Shown piece by piece: positions 18,134 through 27,432 of a stretch of 64,000 nucleotides of DNA. The position numbers and the translations under genes are program-made. A model generated the notes under the pieces. The model had not been told where the DNA came from and ran no database searches. It saw nothing but the letters and a program-made list of their open reading frames with translations. Every line of letters begins with the position of its first letter. Position 1 is the stretch's first letter. This DNA is from Wolbachia endosymbiont of Armadillidium arcangelii. GTDB taxonomy: Bacteria; Pseudomonadota; Alphaproteobacteria; Rickettsiales; Anaplasmataceae. The DNA is taken from positions 930,001 to 994,000 of the forward strand of contig NZ_CP157942.1 in assembly GCF_040207875.1 (NCBI RefSeq), read 5' to 3'.

Positions 18134-19916
18134 CCTTTCGCTTGCAGCTCCAGTTAAAGTTGCAATTGATTTTGAATCGGCTATGGCTGATGTTAAAAAA
18201 GTAGTTGATTTTGACGAAAAGACAAAGGAAGCTGATAAATTTGCCAAGAAGTTAAAAGAGATGTCACGTACTATACCATTATCTGCTGCAGAATTAGCAC
18301 AAATAGCTGCAAGCGGTGGTCAACTTGGTATCAAGAAAGAAGATCTTTTTATGTTTACAGAAACAGTGGCAAAAATGTCTACAGCATTTGATATGTCTGC
18401 AGAACAAGCAGGAGATTCTATAGCTAAACTTTCTAACGTTTATGGAATTAATGTTAGTGAAATGGAACACGTTGGTAATGTGATCAACCACTTGTCAGAT
18501 AACACTGCTGCTAAAGCAAAAGATATGGTTGAAGCTCTAGCAATAGTTGGTGGTACTGCAAAGCAGTTTGGATTAAAGTTTGAACAAACAAGTAGCTTAG
18601 TAAATGCTTTCATTAGTTTGGGCAAACAACCAGCAAAAGCTGCAACTGCTATAAATGCACTACTTTCAAAACTTCAAACTGCTGAAGGTCAAGGAAAAGA
18701 ATTTAAGGAAGCACTAGAAGAAACGGGCATAGCCGCAGAAGAAATGGTACAAAGGATAAGTGAAAATGGGGAAAAAGCACTACTTTACTTTTTTCAAACT
18801 CTAAAGAAAATGGATAATCAGGAACGTTCTACAATCCTGATGAAACTTTTCGGTCAGGAATATCAAGATGATATTGCATTATTAGCTGGAAGTTTTAATA
18901 AGTATGAGGATGCAATAAAGTTATTGGCTAATACAGAAAAGTATGGAAGCTCTCTGCAAAAAGAATTCAAAAATCGTGCAGACACTACAGCCAATAAATT
19001 AAGACTCCTTCGCAATGCAATAGCTGAAGTTGGTATGAACCTGGGCTCGGTGATGCTGCCTACTTTAAAATTTATAGCTGAATTTTTACAAGAAAAAACT
19101 AGGAGCATAGCCTTATTTGCAGAAAAATATCCAACCTTAACTACAGCAATCATGGGAACTATAGCAGCTTTAATAAGTTTGAAAATCTTAGTAGTAGGCT
19201 TAGGTTATGGGTTTACTTTTTTAGCAAGTACAGTTCTCGGTTTAAGGGCAAAAATAATTGCAACATTTTCATTTTTATCAGCTACAGTTTTTCCTGCAGT
19301 AATAACAGGGCTAAGAGCAATAACGCTTGCTGTAATGAGTAATCCTATAGGGCTTTTAATTGCTGGACTTGTCACTGGTGCAGCACTTGTTATCACTCAC
19401 TGGCAAAAAGTGAAGGAATTTTTTGCTAGTTTTTGGAAATCAATCATAAAACCGATAGGAGAGGCTTTTTCATGGATGGGAGATACAGTTAGTAGCGTAT
19501 TTTGGAAAGTGTCAGAAAATAGTCCAATAAAAGAATTTGAGAAGAGAAAAACTGTTATTTCGTTAGTTGATGGAGAAGCTAGCAATTTACTTTCTAAAAA
19601 TAGTATTTTTAATAATGGGAATCCTTTATCAAATAATAGTGTGATGAAAGGAATTTCTAAAAATAGCTGGAATAATGTTAAAATTAAACATGCTATCGCA
19701 GAAAAGAAATCTATAGTAGATGAGAAAAATCTAAAAGAGTACGTAAAAAGCAAATATGAAAATAAAACCTTTAACCAAACTCAACATAATTATTTCAACA
19801 TAAGTGTACAAGCAGCACCAAATCAAGATGTTCGCAGCCTTGCTGATGAAGTAATAAAAAGGATAAGAGAAAAATCACGTGATGTTCTGTTTGATACCAT
19901 AGACCCTGTTTATTAA
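17607..19916 (+). CDS. Phage tail tape measure protein, tail module 1
   Basis: The 769-residue protein has an N-terminal helical region (about 1-180). A TP901-type tape measure domain (about 185-400) follows, with AMADVKKVV and PLSAAELAQIAASGGQLGI. Hydrophobic segments occur around residues 505-600 (for example LTTAIMGTIAALISLKILVV) and a variable C-terminus ends the protein. It sets tail length and probably helps membrane passage of DNA. It follows gpE/E' and precedes U and X as in P2. The first 176 codons match the broken second copy; the rest has diverged. Confidence 0.92.
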   Translation: MSVLSIKIGAVLDGSFNTVIKGSSSQLTRLGENIRKLDSSLKSVSKFKQLGSDVLTSRRSWKGFEDQVKSLAKQMKAIEKPSKTLKAEFDKAKFSATKAKEAYLKKRDALHSFNEEVRKSGRNIKSLVSDQYKLGSSIEVLKGKYGKLGSAIRSHQSFLASKAHFKSQIIETIGLGLSLAAPVKVAIDFESAMADVKKVVDFDEKTKEADKFAKKLKEMSRTIPLSAAELAQIAASGGQLGIKKEDLFMFTETVAKMSTAFDMSAEQAGDSIAKLSNVYGINVSEMEHVGNVINHLSDNTAAKAKDMVEALAIVGGTAKQFGLKFEQTSSLVNAFISLGKQPAKAATAINALLSKLQTAEGQGKEFKEALEETGIAAEEMVQRISENGEKALLYFFQTLKKMDNQERSTILMKLFGQEYQDDIALLAGSFNKYEDAIKLLANTEKYGSSLQKEFKNRADTTANKLRLLRNAIAEVGMNLGSVMLPTLKFIAEFLQEKTRSIALFAEKYPTLTTAIMGTIAALISLKILVVGLGYGFTFLASTVLGLRAKIIATFSFLSATVFPAVITGLRAITLAVMSNPIGLLIAGLVTGAALVITHWQKVKEFFASFWKSIIKPIGEAFSWMGDTVSSVFWKVSENSPIKEFEKRKTVISLVDGEASNLLSKNSIFNNGNPLSNNSVMKGISKNSWNNVKIKHAIAEKKSIVDEKNLKEYVKSKYENKTFNQTQHNYFNISVQAAPNQDVRSLADEVIKRIREKSRDVLFDTIDPVY

Positions 19917-19917
19917 A

Positions 19918-20265
19918 ATGTTGTCTCTTGGCCCGTATAAATTTGCTCCAACAAGTTTAAAGTATAATAGGGAAAATCGTTGGAGCACAATTGAGTGTAT
20001 TGAAAATATGCCACTATTACAAAATATCGGTCAAGGTATAGAAGATATAGATTTAGAAGGAACGATTTATCTACATAATCTCAATGGGCTAAATCAATTA
20101 AAGAATATGAAAGAAGCTGAAAAACCACATGTTTTAGTAGATAGTTTAGGTAATATTTTAGGACAGTTCGTAATTACCAGGTTAGAAGAAAAGCAGATGT
20201 ATTTTTTACCTAGTGGACTACCAAGAAAAGTTGAATTTAGTTTGAGTTTGAAGAGCTATAGATGA
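19918..20265 (+). CDS. Phage tail protein U-like
   Basis: This 115-residue protein begins one base after the tape measure stop and overlaps the next start by four bases. The text (NRWSTIECIENMPLLQNIGQG and a final RKVEFSLSLKSY) fits the P2 gpU family, which lies between tape measure and gpX and takes part in tail completion. The second tail module carries a homologue at 60963-61301. Confidence 0.85.
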   Translation: MLSLGPYKFAPTSLKYNRENRWSTIECIENMPLLQNIGQGIEDIDLEGTIYLHNLNGLNQLKNMKEAEKPHVLVDSLGNILGQFVITRLEEKQMYFLPSGLPRKVEFSLSLKSYR

Positions 20266-20471
20266 TTATATATTACTTAGCCAAAGAAGGAGAAATGCTA
20301 GATCTGATTTGCTGGAAACATTACGGATTTACGGATGGAGTAGTGGAATTAGTACTAGCAGAGAACTTAGGTTTGGCAGAATACGGAAGCTTTTTGCCTG
20401 CAGGATTAAAGATAAAGCTTCCTACTATTCAGAAACCAGTACAAAAGTCAAAATTAAAGGTCTGGGAATAA
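20262..20471 (+). CDS. Phage tail protein X-like (LysM-type)
   Basis: This 69-residue protein has the short gpX layout: GEMLDLICWKHYGFTDG near the start, then LPAGLKIKLP, which resembles a LysM fold. gpX binds the baseplate hub or tail end. It overlaps U by four bases and is followed immediately by gene D. The homologue at 60757-60966 shares most residues. Confidence 0.88.
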   Translation: MIIYYLAKEGEMLDLICWKHYGFTDGVVELVLAENLGLAEYGSFLPAGLKIKLPTIQKPVQKSKLKVWE

Positions 20472-21422
20472 ATGCAGCCAGATTTTATAATAGATAAATG
20501 TGAATCAATTAAAGATAGAGTCATATCATTGCGCCTTACAGATGAATCTGGGACAATAGACGATGTAGTTGAAGTACATGTTGATTACAGGGACGAAGAC
20601 ATAGATATTCCAAATGAATTAAATATTGCTCTAGGTTATAGAGAAACAGATGTGTTGCCAATGGGTGTATATACAGTTAATGAAATTACAGTGCAAAGTC
20701 CACCTAAAACCTTACTAATAAAGGCTCATGCAACAAATTTAAGACTCTCATTAAAAGAAAAAGTATCTAAAGAATGGCATCAAATTACTCTAGGTAACTT
20801 GGTTAAGGAAATAGCAGAGAAACACGGATATGGGTGCAGAGTTGCAGAAGAATTTGAAAATGTGTTGATTCTACATATTAACCAAATAGAAGAAAGTGAT
20901 ATAAGTTTACTAACAAAAATAGCAATAGAACGCGAAGCAATGGCAAAGCTAGCTGGAGGATACATACTCTTTATTCCAAAAGGCAAAGCAAAGTCGGCAA
21001 CTGGAAAAGCTTTAGGAACAACAGCTATTAGACCTCAAGACACAATAAATTGGAAAGTGCATTTTACCGTAAGCAGGTACAACTCAGTGGTTGCAAAATG
21101 GCATAGCTATGAAAGGGGTGAAACTATATCAGAAACAGTTGGCTTTGGTAGTCCAAGTTATACTATACAAACGCTTTACTCTAATGTAGAATCAGCACTA
21201 AGTGCAGCAAATGCTAAGTTAAAACAACTAAAGCGAAATAATGCAGTGTTGGACATCACTATGCCTGGTAATCCAGAACTATTTGCAGAGGCGAAACTTA
21301 GCTTGTTAGGGTTTTATCAAGATATAGACGGTGAATGGGTAATTGACAGAGCAGAACATGTGTTAGATAGTTCAGGTTATCGCACTGTGTTATCAGCATC
21401 AACGTTAAGAAAAAATCAGTAA
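20472..21422 (+). CDS. Phage late control protein D-like (tail hub)
   Basis: The 316-residue protein fits phage gene D proteins (GPD family). It opens with a beta region with a DESGTIDDVVEVHVDYRD segment. A middle TLGNLVKEIAEKHGYGCRV region follows, then a C-terminal GNPELFAEAKLSLLGFYQDIDGEW motif. D/gp27-type proteins form the trimeric tail hub. Its start abuts the X stop. A second copy is at 59795-60760. Confidence 0.9.
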   Translation: MQPDFIIDKCESIKDRVISLRLTDESGTIDDVVEVHVDYRDEDIDIPNELNIALGYRETDVLPMGVYTVNEITVQSPPKTLLIKAHATNLRLSLKEKVSKEWHQITLGNLVKEIAEKHGYGCRVAEEFENVLILHINQIEESDISLLTKIAIEREAMAKLAGGYILFIPKGKAKSATGKALGTTAIRPQDTINWKVHFTVSRYNSVVAKWHSYERGETISETVGFGSPSYTIQTLYSNVESALSAANAKLKQLKRNNAVLDITMPGNPELFAEAKLSLLGFYQDIDGEWVIDRAEHVLDSSGYRTVLSASTLRKNQ

Positions 21423-21434
21423 AACAAATGTTTA

Positions 21435-21971
21435 ATGTTGAAAAAAGTATTGAATATGAACAGAGACTCAAGAAATAAGCTACATTTTTGGTGGTTTATA
21501 GTAACAGTAGTATGTGTTATTATTACCTATTGCTATATGAAAGTAAAAGCTACAGATAATTATAAAACAATATTGCGGATTGCATCTGAAAATTGTAACT
21601 TAGAAATTGCGAAGTTTTCAGTAAAAAATTTATTAGATATAGATACGCAAATTTTTAAACTTACTACACTACATTATGCTGCAGGAGAAGGATGCTTAGA
21701 AGTTGTCAAGTTTTTGATAGACGAAGGAATTAATGTAAATATTATCAACGGGTATGGAAGTACAGCACTTCACAATGCTGCGTATCGAGGGGATTTAGAA
21801 ATCATAAGGTTTTTATTGGAGAAAGGTGCAAATCCTACAATCAGAAATAAAGATGGAAAAAACCCAAGAGATGTAGCTGTGCTAAGATCACGGCACAATA
21901 AAGATAAACCATACGATGAAATTATACACTTGCTCTATAATGCTGAAAAGGAACACAAATCTGAGCAGTAA
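21435..21971 (+). CDS. Membrane-anchored ankyrin-repeat protein, module 1
   Basis: The 178-residue product has a hydrophobic segment near residues 17-35 (FIVTVVCVIITYCY) and then about three ankyrin repeats (TALHNAAYRGDLEIIRFLLEKGA). It follows gene D after 12 bases. The paralogue at 59215-59757 holds the same position in the second module. It probably sits in the Wolbachia membrane with the repeats exposed. Whether it serves lysis, host interaction or immunity cannot be told. Confidence 0.8.
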   Translation: MLKKVLNMNRDSRNKLHFWWFIVTVVCVIITYCYMKVKATDNYKTILRIASENCNLEIAKFSVKNLLDIDTQIFKLTTLHYAAGEGCLEVVKFLIDEGINVNIINGYGSTALHNAAYRGDLEIIRFLLEKGANPTIRNKDGKNPRDVAVLRSRHNKDKPYDEIIHLLYNAEKEHKSEQ

Positions 21972-22018
21972 TATTTCGTAACTGGGAAACAATAGGAAAT
22001 ATTTATACATGTCAAGTT

Positions 22019-22132
22019 TAAGATAATTTTTTTTAGATTGATCCATAAATTATTAACCTTATTACTCAATGTCTAAAATAGTTTTTTTCCATTTTCTTTC
22101 TTATGCCGCTTGCACTTAACTTGACGCTTATG
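22019..22132. repeat. Dispersed non-coding repeat, copy 1 (about 115 bp)
   Basis: The stretch beginning AAGATAATTTTTTTT and ending CTTAACTTGACGC resembles 36923-37035 over its whole length, with shared blocks AATGTCTAAAATA and TTCTTATGCC. It lies in a gene-free gap after the ankyrin gene. No coding frame and no clear terminal inverted repeats are seen. Confidence 0.6.
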
Positions 22133-22187
22133 AACACTACCAAATAAGAAATAATTGAAAGTCTTTTATTATACAATCAGGAAAAGC

Positions 22188-22403
22188 ATGCAAAAACAAA
22201 AAATCCCAATCACAGTAATAGTAACGATGGTGATACAGACCATAGCAACAATTTGGTGGCTTGCCAAGCTTGATTTAAGAGTACAAATTCATGATCAATT
22301 TATAGAACGAAATCACGAACTAATAGAAACAGTTTATCGCCTTGAGGAGCGGGTAAAAAATCTCATTGAAGAAGTTAATGAGCTTGAGCAAAAACACAAA
22401 TAA
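22188..22403 (+). CDS. Small membrane coiled-coil protein, module 1
   Basis: I take the ATG at 22188, after an AGGAAA, rather than the earlier 22155, giving 71 residues. A single hydrophobic helix (IPITVIVTMVIQTIATIWW) is followed by a charged coiled coil (LEERVKNLIEEVNELEQKHK). This could be a holin-like, spanin-like or scaffold protein; no motif decides. It precedes the patatin gene by 15 bases. A close paralogue (58867-59073) lies beside the phospholipase D-like gene in the second module. Confidence 0.7.
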   Translation: MQKQKIPITVIVTMVIQTIATIWWLAKLDLRVQIHDQFIERNHELIETVYRLEERVKNLIEEVNELEQKHK

Positions 22404-22418
22404 CAACTAAATTTCATA

Positions 22419-23348
22419 GTGGTAAAATACATTTTATCCGTTGATGGAGGTGGCATAAGGGGAATAATACCAGCAGTAATTCTAGCAGAAATAGAAAAGA
22501 GAGCAAGGAAGACAATTTCCCAAATCTTTGACTTAATGGCAGGTACTTCAACCGGTGGAATTGTTGTAGCAGGGTTATGCAAAAAAGATGAACGGGGAAA
22601 TCCCCAATATTCAGCAAATGATTTAGTTGAGCTTTACCAAGAATACGGGTCATATATTTTTAAGTCTTCATTTTTTAGGCGAGCAATATTATCTTGGTTT
22701 AACTGTGCACAATATCCACATAAAAATATTGAATTTGTACTGGATAAATATTTTGGAGAGGATATTCTAAAAAATACATTAAGTAATGTATTGCTTACAA
22801 GTTACGACATTTACAATAATTGCCCATTTTTCTTCAAAAGCTGGAAAGAAGGTAATATTAAGCTGAAAGATGCACTCAGAGCTGCAACGGCTGCACCTAC
22901 TTACTTTGCACCTAAATATCTTAAAATCAACCAAAAGGAAATGGTATTAGTGGATGGCGGGGTATTTGCTAATAATCCAGCGGCTTGTGCATATGCTAGT
23001 GGTAAGAGATTATTTCCTAATGATGATATTCTACTGTTATCGATAGGTACTGGCAGAACAGATAGAAGCATAGAGTATGCCAATTCAAAGAGATTTGGAA
23101 AAATAGGCTGGATAAAACCACTACTACATGTGATGTTTTCTTCAAGTTTAGATGCAGTCAACTACCAACTTAATCAAGTTATAGCTAATAAATATATACG
23201 CATACAATCGCAATTAAAAATAGCATCACCTGACATGGATAATATTACATCAAAAAATATCAAATCTCTTCAGCAAGAGGCAAAGGCAATGATAGAGGAA
23301 AATCAGAAAGTGATAGAGAAATTCTGTATAGAAATATTAAATATATAA
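22419..23348 (+). CDS. Patatin-like phospholipase
   Basis: The 309-residue protein has all patatin motifs: the oxyanion loop DGGGIRG near residue 10, the nucleophile elbow GTSTGG near residue 43, and the catalytic DGG (VLVDGGVFANNPA) near residue 180. It would hydrolyse membrane phospholipids. The GTG start has no obvious ribosome site, so it may be coupled to the membrane protein ending 15 bases earlier. In WO phages patatins are commonly placed at the end of the tail module and have been proposed to help lysis or entry. Confidence 0.93.
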   Translation: MVKYILSVDGGGIRGIIPAVILAEIEKRARKTISQIFDLMAGTSTGGIVVAGLCKKDERGNPQYSANDLVELYQEYGSYIFKSSFFRRAILSWFNCAQYPHKNIEFVLDKYFGEDILKNTLSNVLLTSYDIYNNCPFFFKSWKEGNIKLKDALRAATAAPTYFAPKYLKINQKEMVLVDGGVFANNPAACAYASGKRLFPNDDILLLSIGTGRTDRSIEYANSKRFGKIGWIKPLLHVMFSSSLDAVNYQLNQVIANKYIRIQSQLKIASPDMDNITSKNIKSLQQEAKAMIEENQKVIEKFCIEILNI

Positions 23349-23414
23349 CTATTCTCTCTAATATTTTAATATATTATTTATGAGTCAGTAAACTACTGCA
23401 GTTTTTAAACCAGG

Positions 23415-23520
23415 CTAAGTTTTGAAAGCATAATTTTCAAGCTCCTCAATAGATAAATCTGTTATTTTAGAAATAGCATCAATAGAAACATTCAGCATAC
23501 TTAGATTATTTGCAACTTTT
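23415..23520 (-). pseudogene. Remnant of an Rpn nuclease C-terminal tail
   Basis: The reverse strand reads KVANNLSMLNVSIDAISKITDLSIEELENYA before a stop. This matches the C-terminal helical module of the Rpn gene at 28869-29789 (VAKNLLKAGVSIDVIAQTTGL). Nothing upstream remains of the nuclease domain. Short direct repeats (ATATAACTAT...TTATTTA) lie on both sides. Confidence 0.55.
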
Positions 23521-23597
23521 ATTTATATTAAGTATATAACTATTTTTGCTTATATCTTAATGTGTTATTTAACATTCCCAACCGTCTTTAACACAAT

Positions 23598-24512
23598 TCA
23601 ATTTTCACAATCATCAGCAGTTAGGCCACTTGCTCGCACAATAATGTCAATAGAAATATCTGCCTTTGATAGATTCTTTGCAACCCTGACTTTCTCTGCT
23701 TTTTTAACTTTTTCCTTGCCGCTTTTCATATCTTCAGATAGAGATTTAACTAACGCATCTAATGATTCTTGTTCTCTGTACTCATCCATTAAACTCAATA
23801 GCTTTTTGCTTTCCCTTGTTTTAGGCAGCAGAACTTTAATATTCACTGATAATCCTTCTGCTATTTGATATAATTTGTCAAATGATATGGCAGTGTATCC
23901 TATTTCATACTCGTGTATTTCCTTGAGTGTTAAACCAACTTTGTTTGCTAAATCTTTTTGAGTATACCTTTTTATCAATCTCCATTCTCTTATTCTTTGC
24001 CCTACTCTGTAGTATATAGAATCAGTGCAGACTTCTTTCTCTGTATTATCATACTCGTAAATAGATAAGCCGGTTGCTTGGGAAATTATGTCAACTGAAA
24101 CTCCTTCTTTAACTAGATTTTTTGCTACTTCTAATCTTGCCTCCTCTTGATTGATTTTCTCGCTAATATGAACAAACCTGACTAATGAAGGTACTATTTT
24201 GCCTAACTTTTGATTCTCATATATTTTTGTTAGATAGAGTATTTCTTCGTCTTCATCTTTATACTCTCTTACTATTACTGATTCAGGTAGCAGATCTGTA
24301 ACAGTAGCTGATAATGCTTTTGCTATTATATATAATACTTCAACAGGAATAGCGCTATAGCCATTTTCATAGCTGTTCACTTCTTGGTATGTTAAACCTA
24401 TTTGACCTGCTAATCCTATTTGAGTATGACCTCGCATTAACCTACAATTTTCTATTTTTTGCCCTATTCCATAACTAACATTGCTTGCAGAAACAAACAC
24501 ATATACCTCCAT
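23598..24512 (-). CDS. Double helix-turn-helix transcriptional regulator
   Basis: The 304-residue protein carries two XRE-type HTH domains, near residues 15-75 (HTQIGLAGQIGLTYQEVNSYENG) and 168-230 (YTQKDLANKVGLTLKEIHEYEIG). Each is followed by a linker and a short helical module (VAKNLVKEGVSVDIISQATGL and VAKNLSKADISIDIIVRASGL). That module also ends the Rpn nuclease at 28869-29789. Two related genes lie next to it at 24551-25468 and 27604-28509. Such tandem regulators beside RadC are a regular part of the WO accessory module. They may regulate phage or host genes; targets are unknown. Confidence 0.85.
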   Translation of the reverse strand: MEVYVFVSASNVSYGIGQKIENCRLMRGHTQIGLAGQIGLTYQEVNSYENGYSAIPVEVLYIIAKALSATVTDLLPESVIVREYKDEDEEILYLTKIYENQKLGKIVPSLVRFVHISEKINQEEARLEVAKNLVKEGVSVDIISQATGLSIYEYDNTEKEVCTDSIYYRVGQRIREWRLIKRYTQKDLANKVGLTLKEIHEYEIGYTAISFDKLYQIAEGLSVNIKVLLPKTRESKKLLSLMDEYREQESLDALVKSLSEDMKSGKEKVKKAEKVRVAKNLSKADISIDIIVRASGLTADDCEN

Positions 24513-24550
24513 TTAAGAAAAAAACTCTATTACTATAATTTTTCCACGAG

Positions 24551-25468
24551 CTACCCATCTAAAACTATATCAACAGGTAAACCTACCGCTTGCAAAATAA
24601 TATCAACAGGAATTCCCCCTTTTACTAAATCCTTTGCAGCTTTGATCCTTTCCGCTTTTCTCACTTTTTCTTCACAAATCCTTATACCTTCAAACAGAGA
24701 CTCTCTTAATGCATTACGTAGTTCTTGGCTCTCAATTTCTTTGTATTCTTTAACCAAATCAGGTAGCTTATTTTCTATCTCATCTCCTGTTAGTTCAAGT
24801 AGGTCCATGATATTAATTGATAACACCTTTGCTATTCCATGTAATTTATCAAGTGGAACAGAAGTCCTTCCTTGTTCATAGTTGCTTATTTCGTGACGTG
24901 TTGTATTCATTTTCTCTGCTAAATCTTTTTGAGCATACTCTCTCACTAGCCTCCATTCTTTTATCTTCTTTCCTATTTGGCAGTGTATAGAACCAACTTT
25001 TTCTTCAATACATTCATCAGCAGAGAGGCCAATTGCTTGTGAAACAATATCAACAGAAATTCCTGCTTTAACCAGACCCTTTGCAATTTTTATTTTTTCC
25101 GATTTTCTACTACTTTTTTCACTGACTTGGACAAATTTGGTTAGCAAACAAAACATTCTACGTAACTCATGATCGTTAATCTTTTTATATTCTCTTACTA
25201 GATTTAATATTTCCTCTCCGTCATCTTCAAAACAGATTTTTGATACAGGAATGAGATCCGTAATACTGATTGATAGTGCCTCAGCTATAGCATATAACCT
25301 TTCAATTGAAATTCTACGGTTTCCTTTCTCATACTGCAGTATTACCCAGTACTTTACACCAATTTTCTCTGCTAAATCTTTCTGAGTATAACCTCGCTCT
25401 AACCTCCAATTTTTTACTTTTTCCCTACTTCATAGTCTAGACTTCTTTCCACGAAAAGAACCATACAT
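24551..25468 (-). pseudogene. Double HTH regulator with a frameshifted N-terminus
   Basis: The C-terminal 201 residues have an ATG at 25156. The frame is in fact open further upstream through the whole first HTH (NWRLERGYTQKDLAEKIG) to a stop at the level of residue 13. There the homologue at 28509 has DHEVGEKV; one missing A in the run after TAGGG explains the stop. A 6-base in-frame deletion also lies in the linker. The second HTH (YAQKDLAEKMNTTRHEISNYEQG) and the terminal helical module are intact. It may still express an N-truncated product from 25156. Confidence 0.7.
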
Positions 25469-25536
25469 ATAATATTTTCTACTATAGCTCAAAGGCTCCA
25501 GTAAACTCTAAAACCTTAAAGTTGTCTATAGATTAA

Positions 25537-26673
25537 TTAAAGCCCCCTAAAAGTTTCTTTACTACCTCCACATACCCTATTTACCCACGGAGACAATACT
25601 TCATCATTGCTAATATCTTTTATAGCATACTTTTCATTCCATATGCCACATCTAGTGAAACTACCTCTTTCTACCGCTTCTTTAAGTTTCACTCCCCCGA
25701 AAAGGCAGTTTTTTCCTATTTCTTCTCCTCTTTGTTGTAATTCAGCCCACATTTCCTTGTTTTCTACTCTCACTTGTACTTGATCATATTTTTTTACATC
25801 TTGGTACAATATAATATTTAGCTTACCAATGCTCGTAGGAAATTCTAACATGACAGAGCTGCCATCTGAAATATCGGTATAGTTTCTTATACCTCCCTTC
25901 TCATTTTTAACTTCAACTGCATCATTGCCAATTTTTAAAATATTACTCCCTAACTCTCTCAGTATTTTGGTTACCTCTACCTTGCTATCTTCAGAGAATT
26001 CCATAAAAAGCATTTTATTATCTATCTCGATATCTATTAATTCTCCTTTCTGAACAGCACTTTCGCCAGCTTTCTCTAGTTCTTCTAGTTGCTTATCTAT
26101 CTGTGGCTGAACTTCTGGTTGTAGCTCATTATAGATTTCACCTATCAGTTTATTCTGCAGTAGAGTATCATGAAACTCTGCACCGCTTAGCATTAATTTA
26201 CGTATTAGCTTTTTTCGATCACTTTTTTCTAATCTGTGAAAATGTGTACCCAATACTACATACTCTGCAATACTCCATTCTCCATCATTACATGCATTTA
26301 TTCTTGCTCCAGAGGCTAGTACTTGGTCTATAGTTTTGTGCAATTCATTTACGTTTTTTGCCTCTACTATCGCACTCTTAAACCAGCTCAACTTTTCTGT
26401 ATTTGGCTTTATTTTTTTTAAAGCTGAAGTAAACGGATTTAAATCTTCTGCTTGATCGCTTACAGGTTTTGCGCCATATATGTAGTCAAATCCTTTCCCG
26501 TAGTTGATTTTGTTTTCGCGAATGTTTCTGCTAGGGGAAGTCTCCCGGTTTATCTCCTTCTGGTTATTAATTTTACTCACAAATTTAGACTGCTCTATAT
26601 CAACGCTTTCAAGAGCACCAAATATTTTCTTGTGATTAACATTAGTCTTTTTATTCTGATCTTTACTAGTCAT
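25537..26673 (-). CDS. Accessory protein with ankyrin-like middle and a C-terminal domain shared with the LRR protein
   Basis: This 378-residue protein has a polar N-terminus and an ankyrin-like or helical stretch near residues 90-170 (VNELHKTIDQVLASGARINAC). Its C-terminal 120 residues read NYTDISDGSSVMLEFPTSIG, later GEEIGKNCLFGGVKLKEAVERGSF. That C-terminal domain also ends the protein at 39470-41809. I know of no named family. It lies between HTH and RadC genes in the accessory region. An effector or structural role is possible but not shown. Confidence 0.7.
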   Translation of the reverse strand: MTSKDQNKKTNVNHKKIFGALESVDIEQSKFVSKINNQKEINRETSPSRNIRENKINYGKGFDYIYGAKPVSDQAEDLNPFTSALKKIKPNTEKLSWFKSAIVEAKNVNELHKTIDQVLASGARINACNDGEWSIAEYVVLGTHFHRLEKSDRKKLIRKLMLSGAEFHDTLLQNKLIGEIYNELQPEVQPQIDKQLEELEKAGESAVQKGELIDIEIDNKMLFMEFSEDSKVEVTKILRELGSNILKIGNDAVEVKNEKGGIRNYTDISDGSSVMLEFPTSIGKLNIILYQDVKKYDQVQVRVENKEMWAELQQRGEEIGKNCLFGGVKLKEAVERGSFTRCGIWNEKYAIKDISNDEVLSPWVNRVCGGSKETFRGL

Positions 26674-26775
26674 ATAAACCTCATATTAAAAATACTTTTT
26701 AAGTATACAAACCTTAATTTATACACTCTATTACTCAGCATAAATTGTAGTGAGTAAACTTGCAAATACTTTCTG

Positions 26776-27432
26776 CTATAACAATCCGTTTTCTCTAAAG
26801 CTAAAATAGCCCGCACTTGTAATGATAATATGATCAAATAATCTAACGCTTACAGTACTACATGCTGCTGCTAAGCTCTTTGTTACTTCTTGATCTTCTT
26901 CTGACGGTTCTAAACTTCCTCCAGGATGGTTATGTGACATTATTATTGATGTTGTATTTTTTATTAATGCCTTTCTTGTAATCTCCTTTATGTACACCGG
27001 TGCTTTTTCCATTTCACCAATATAGGATTCTTCTCCGATTAATTGGCGCCTTTTATTCAAATACAATATTTTTACACATTCCCTCTCTGCGTGACCTATA
27101 CTTACGTTTAAGTACTCTACTAGCCCTTGTAAGTCCATTATTGGCTCACTTTTGAGCTTTTCTCTCAGTACCCTTTCTAGTGTTTCCTTAACACACATAA
27201 TCATTGCCACTGCAGAATCAGTTACTCCTTCTATGACTTTCAGGTCATCCATTTCTCGACCTAAAATCCTTCCTACTCCTGTATAGGTATTCACCAGATT
27301 TTTAGCAATTTCTTGAGCTTGTGGCCTTTCATGTACTGCACTTAGAAACGTTTCCATTATTTCACGATCAAGTAGTGCTTTTCCTTTGCTTTCTAATATT
27401 CTGAATTCGATTTCTTCTTTACTTTTATTCAT
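26776..27432 (-). CDS. RadC-like JAB-domain protein
   Basis: The 218-residue protein has the RadC/JAB metal-binding pattern: IMSHNHPGGSLEPSEEDQEVT supplies the His-x-His and Asp ligands, with an upstream Glu in the helix before it. The N-terminal helices match the RadC HhH-like region (IEGVTDSAVAMIMCVKETL). Members occur widely in mobile elements; the older DNA-repair label is doubtful, and a hydrolase role is inferred from the fold. The gene lies among the HTH regulators, as in other WO accessory regions. Confidence 0.9.
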   Translation of the reverse strand: MNKSKEEIEFRILESKGKALLDREIMETFLSAVHERPQAQEIAKNLVNTYTGVGRILGREMDDLKVIEGVTDSAVAMIMCVKETLERVLREKLKSEPIMDLQGLVEYLNVSIGHAERECVKILYLNKRRQLIGEESYIGEMEKAPVYIKEITRKALIKNTTSIIMSHNHPGGSLEPSEEDQEVTKSLAAACSTVSVRLFDHIIITSAGYFSFRENGLL

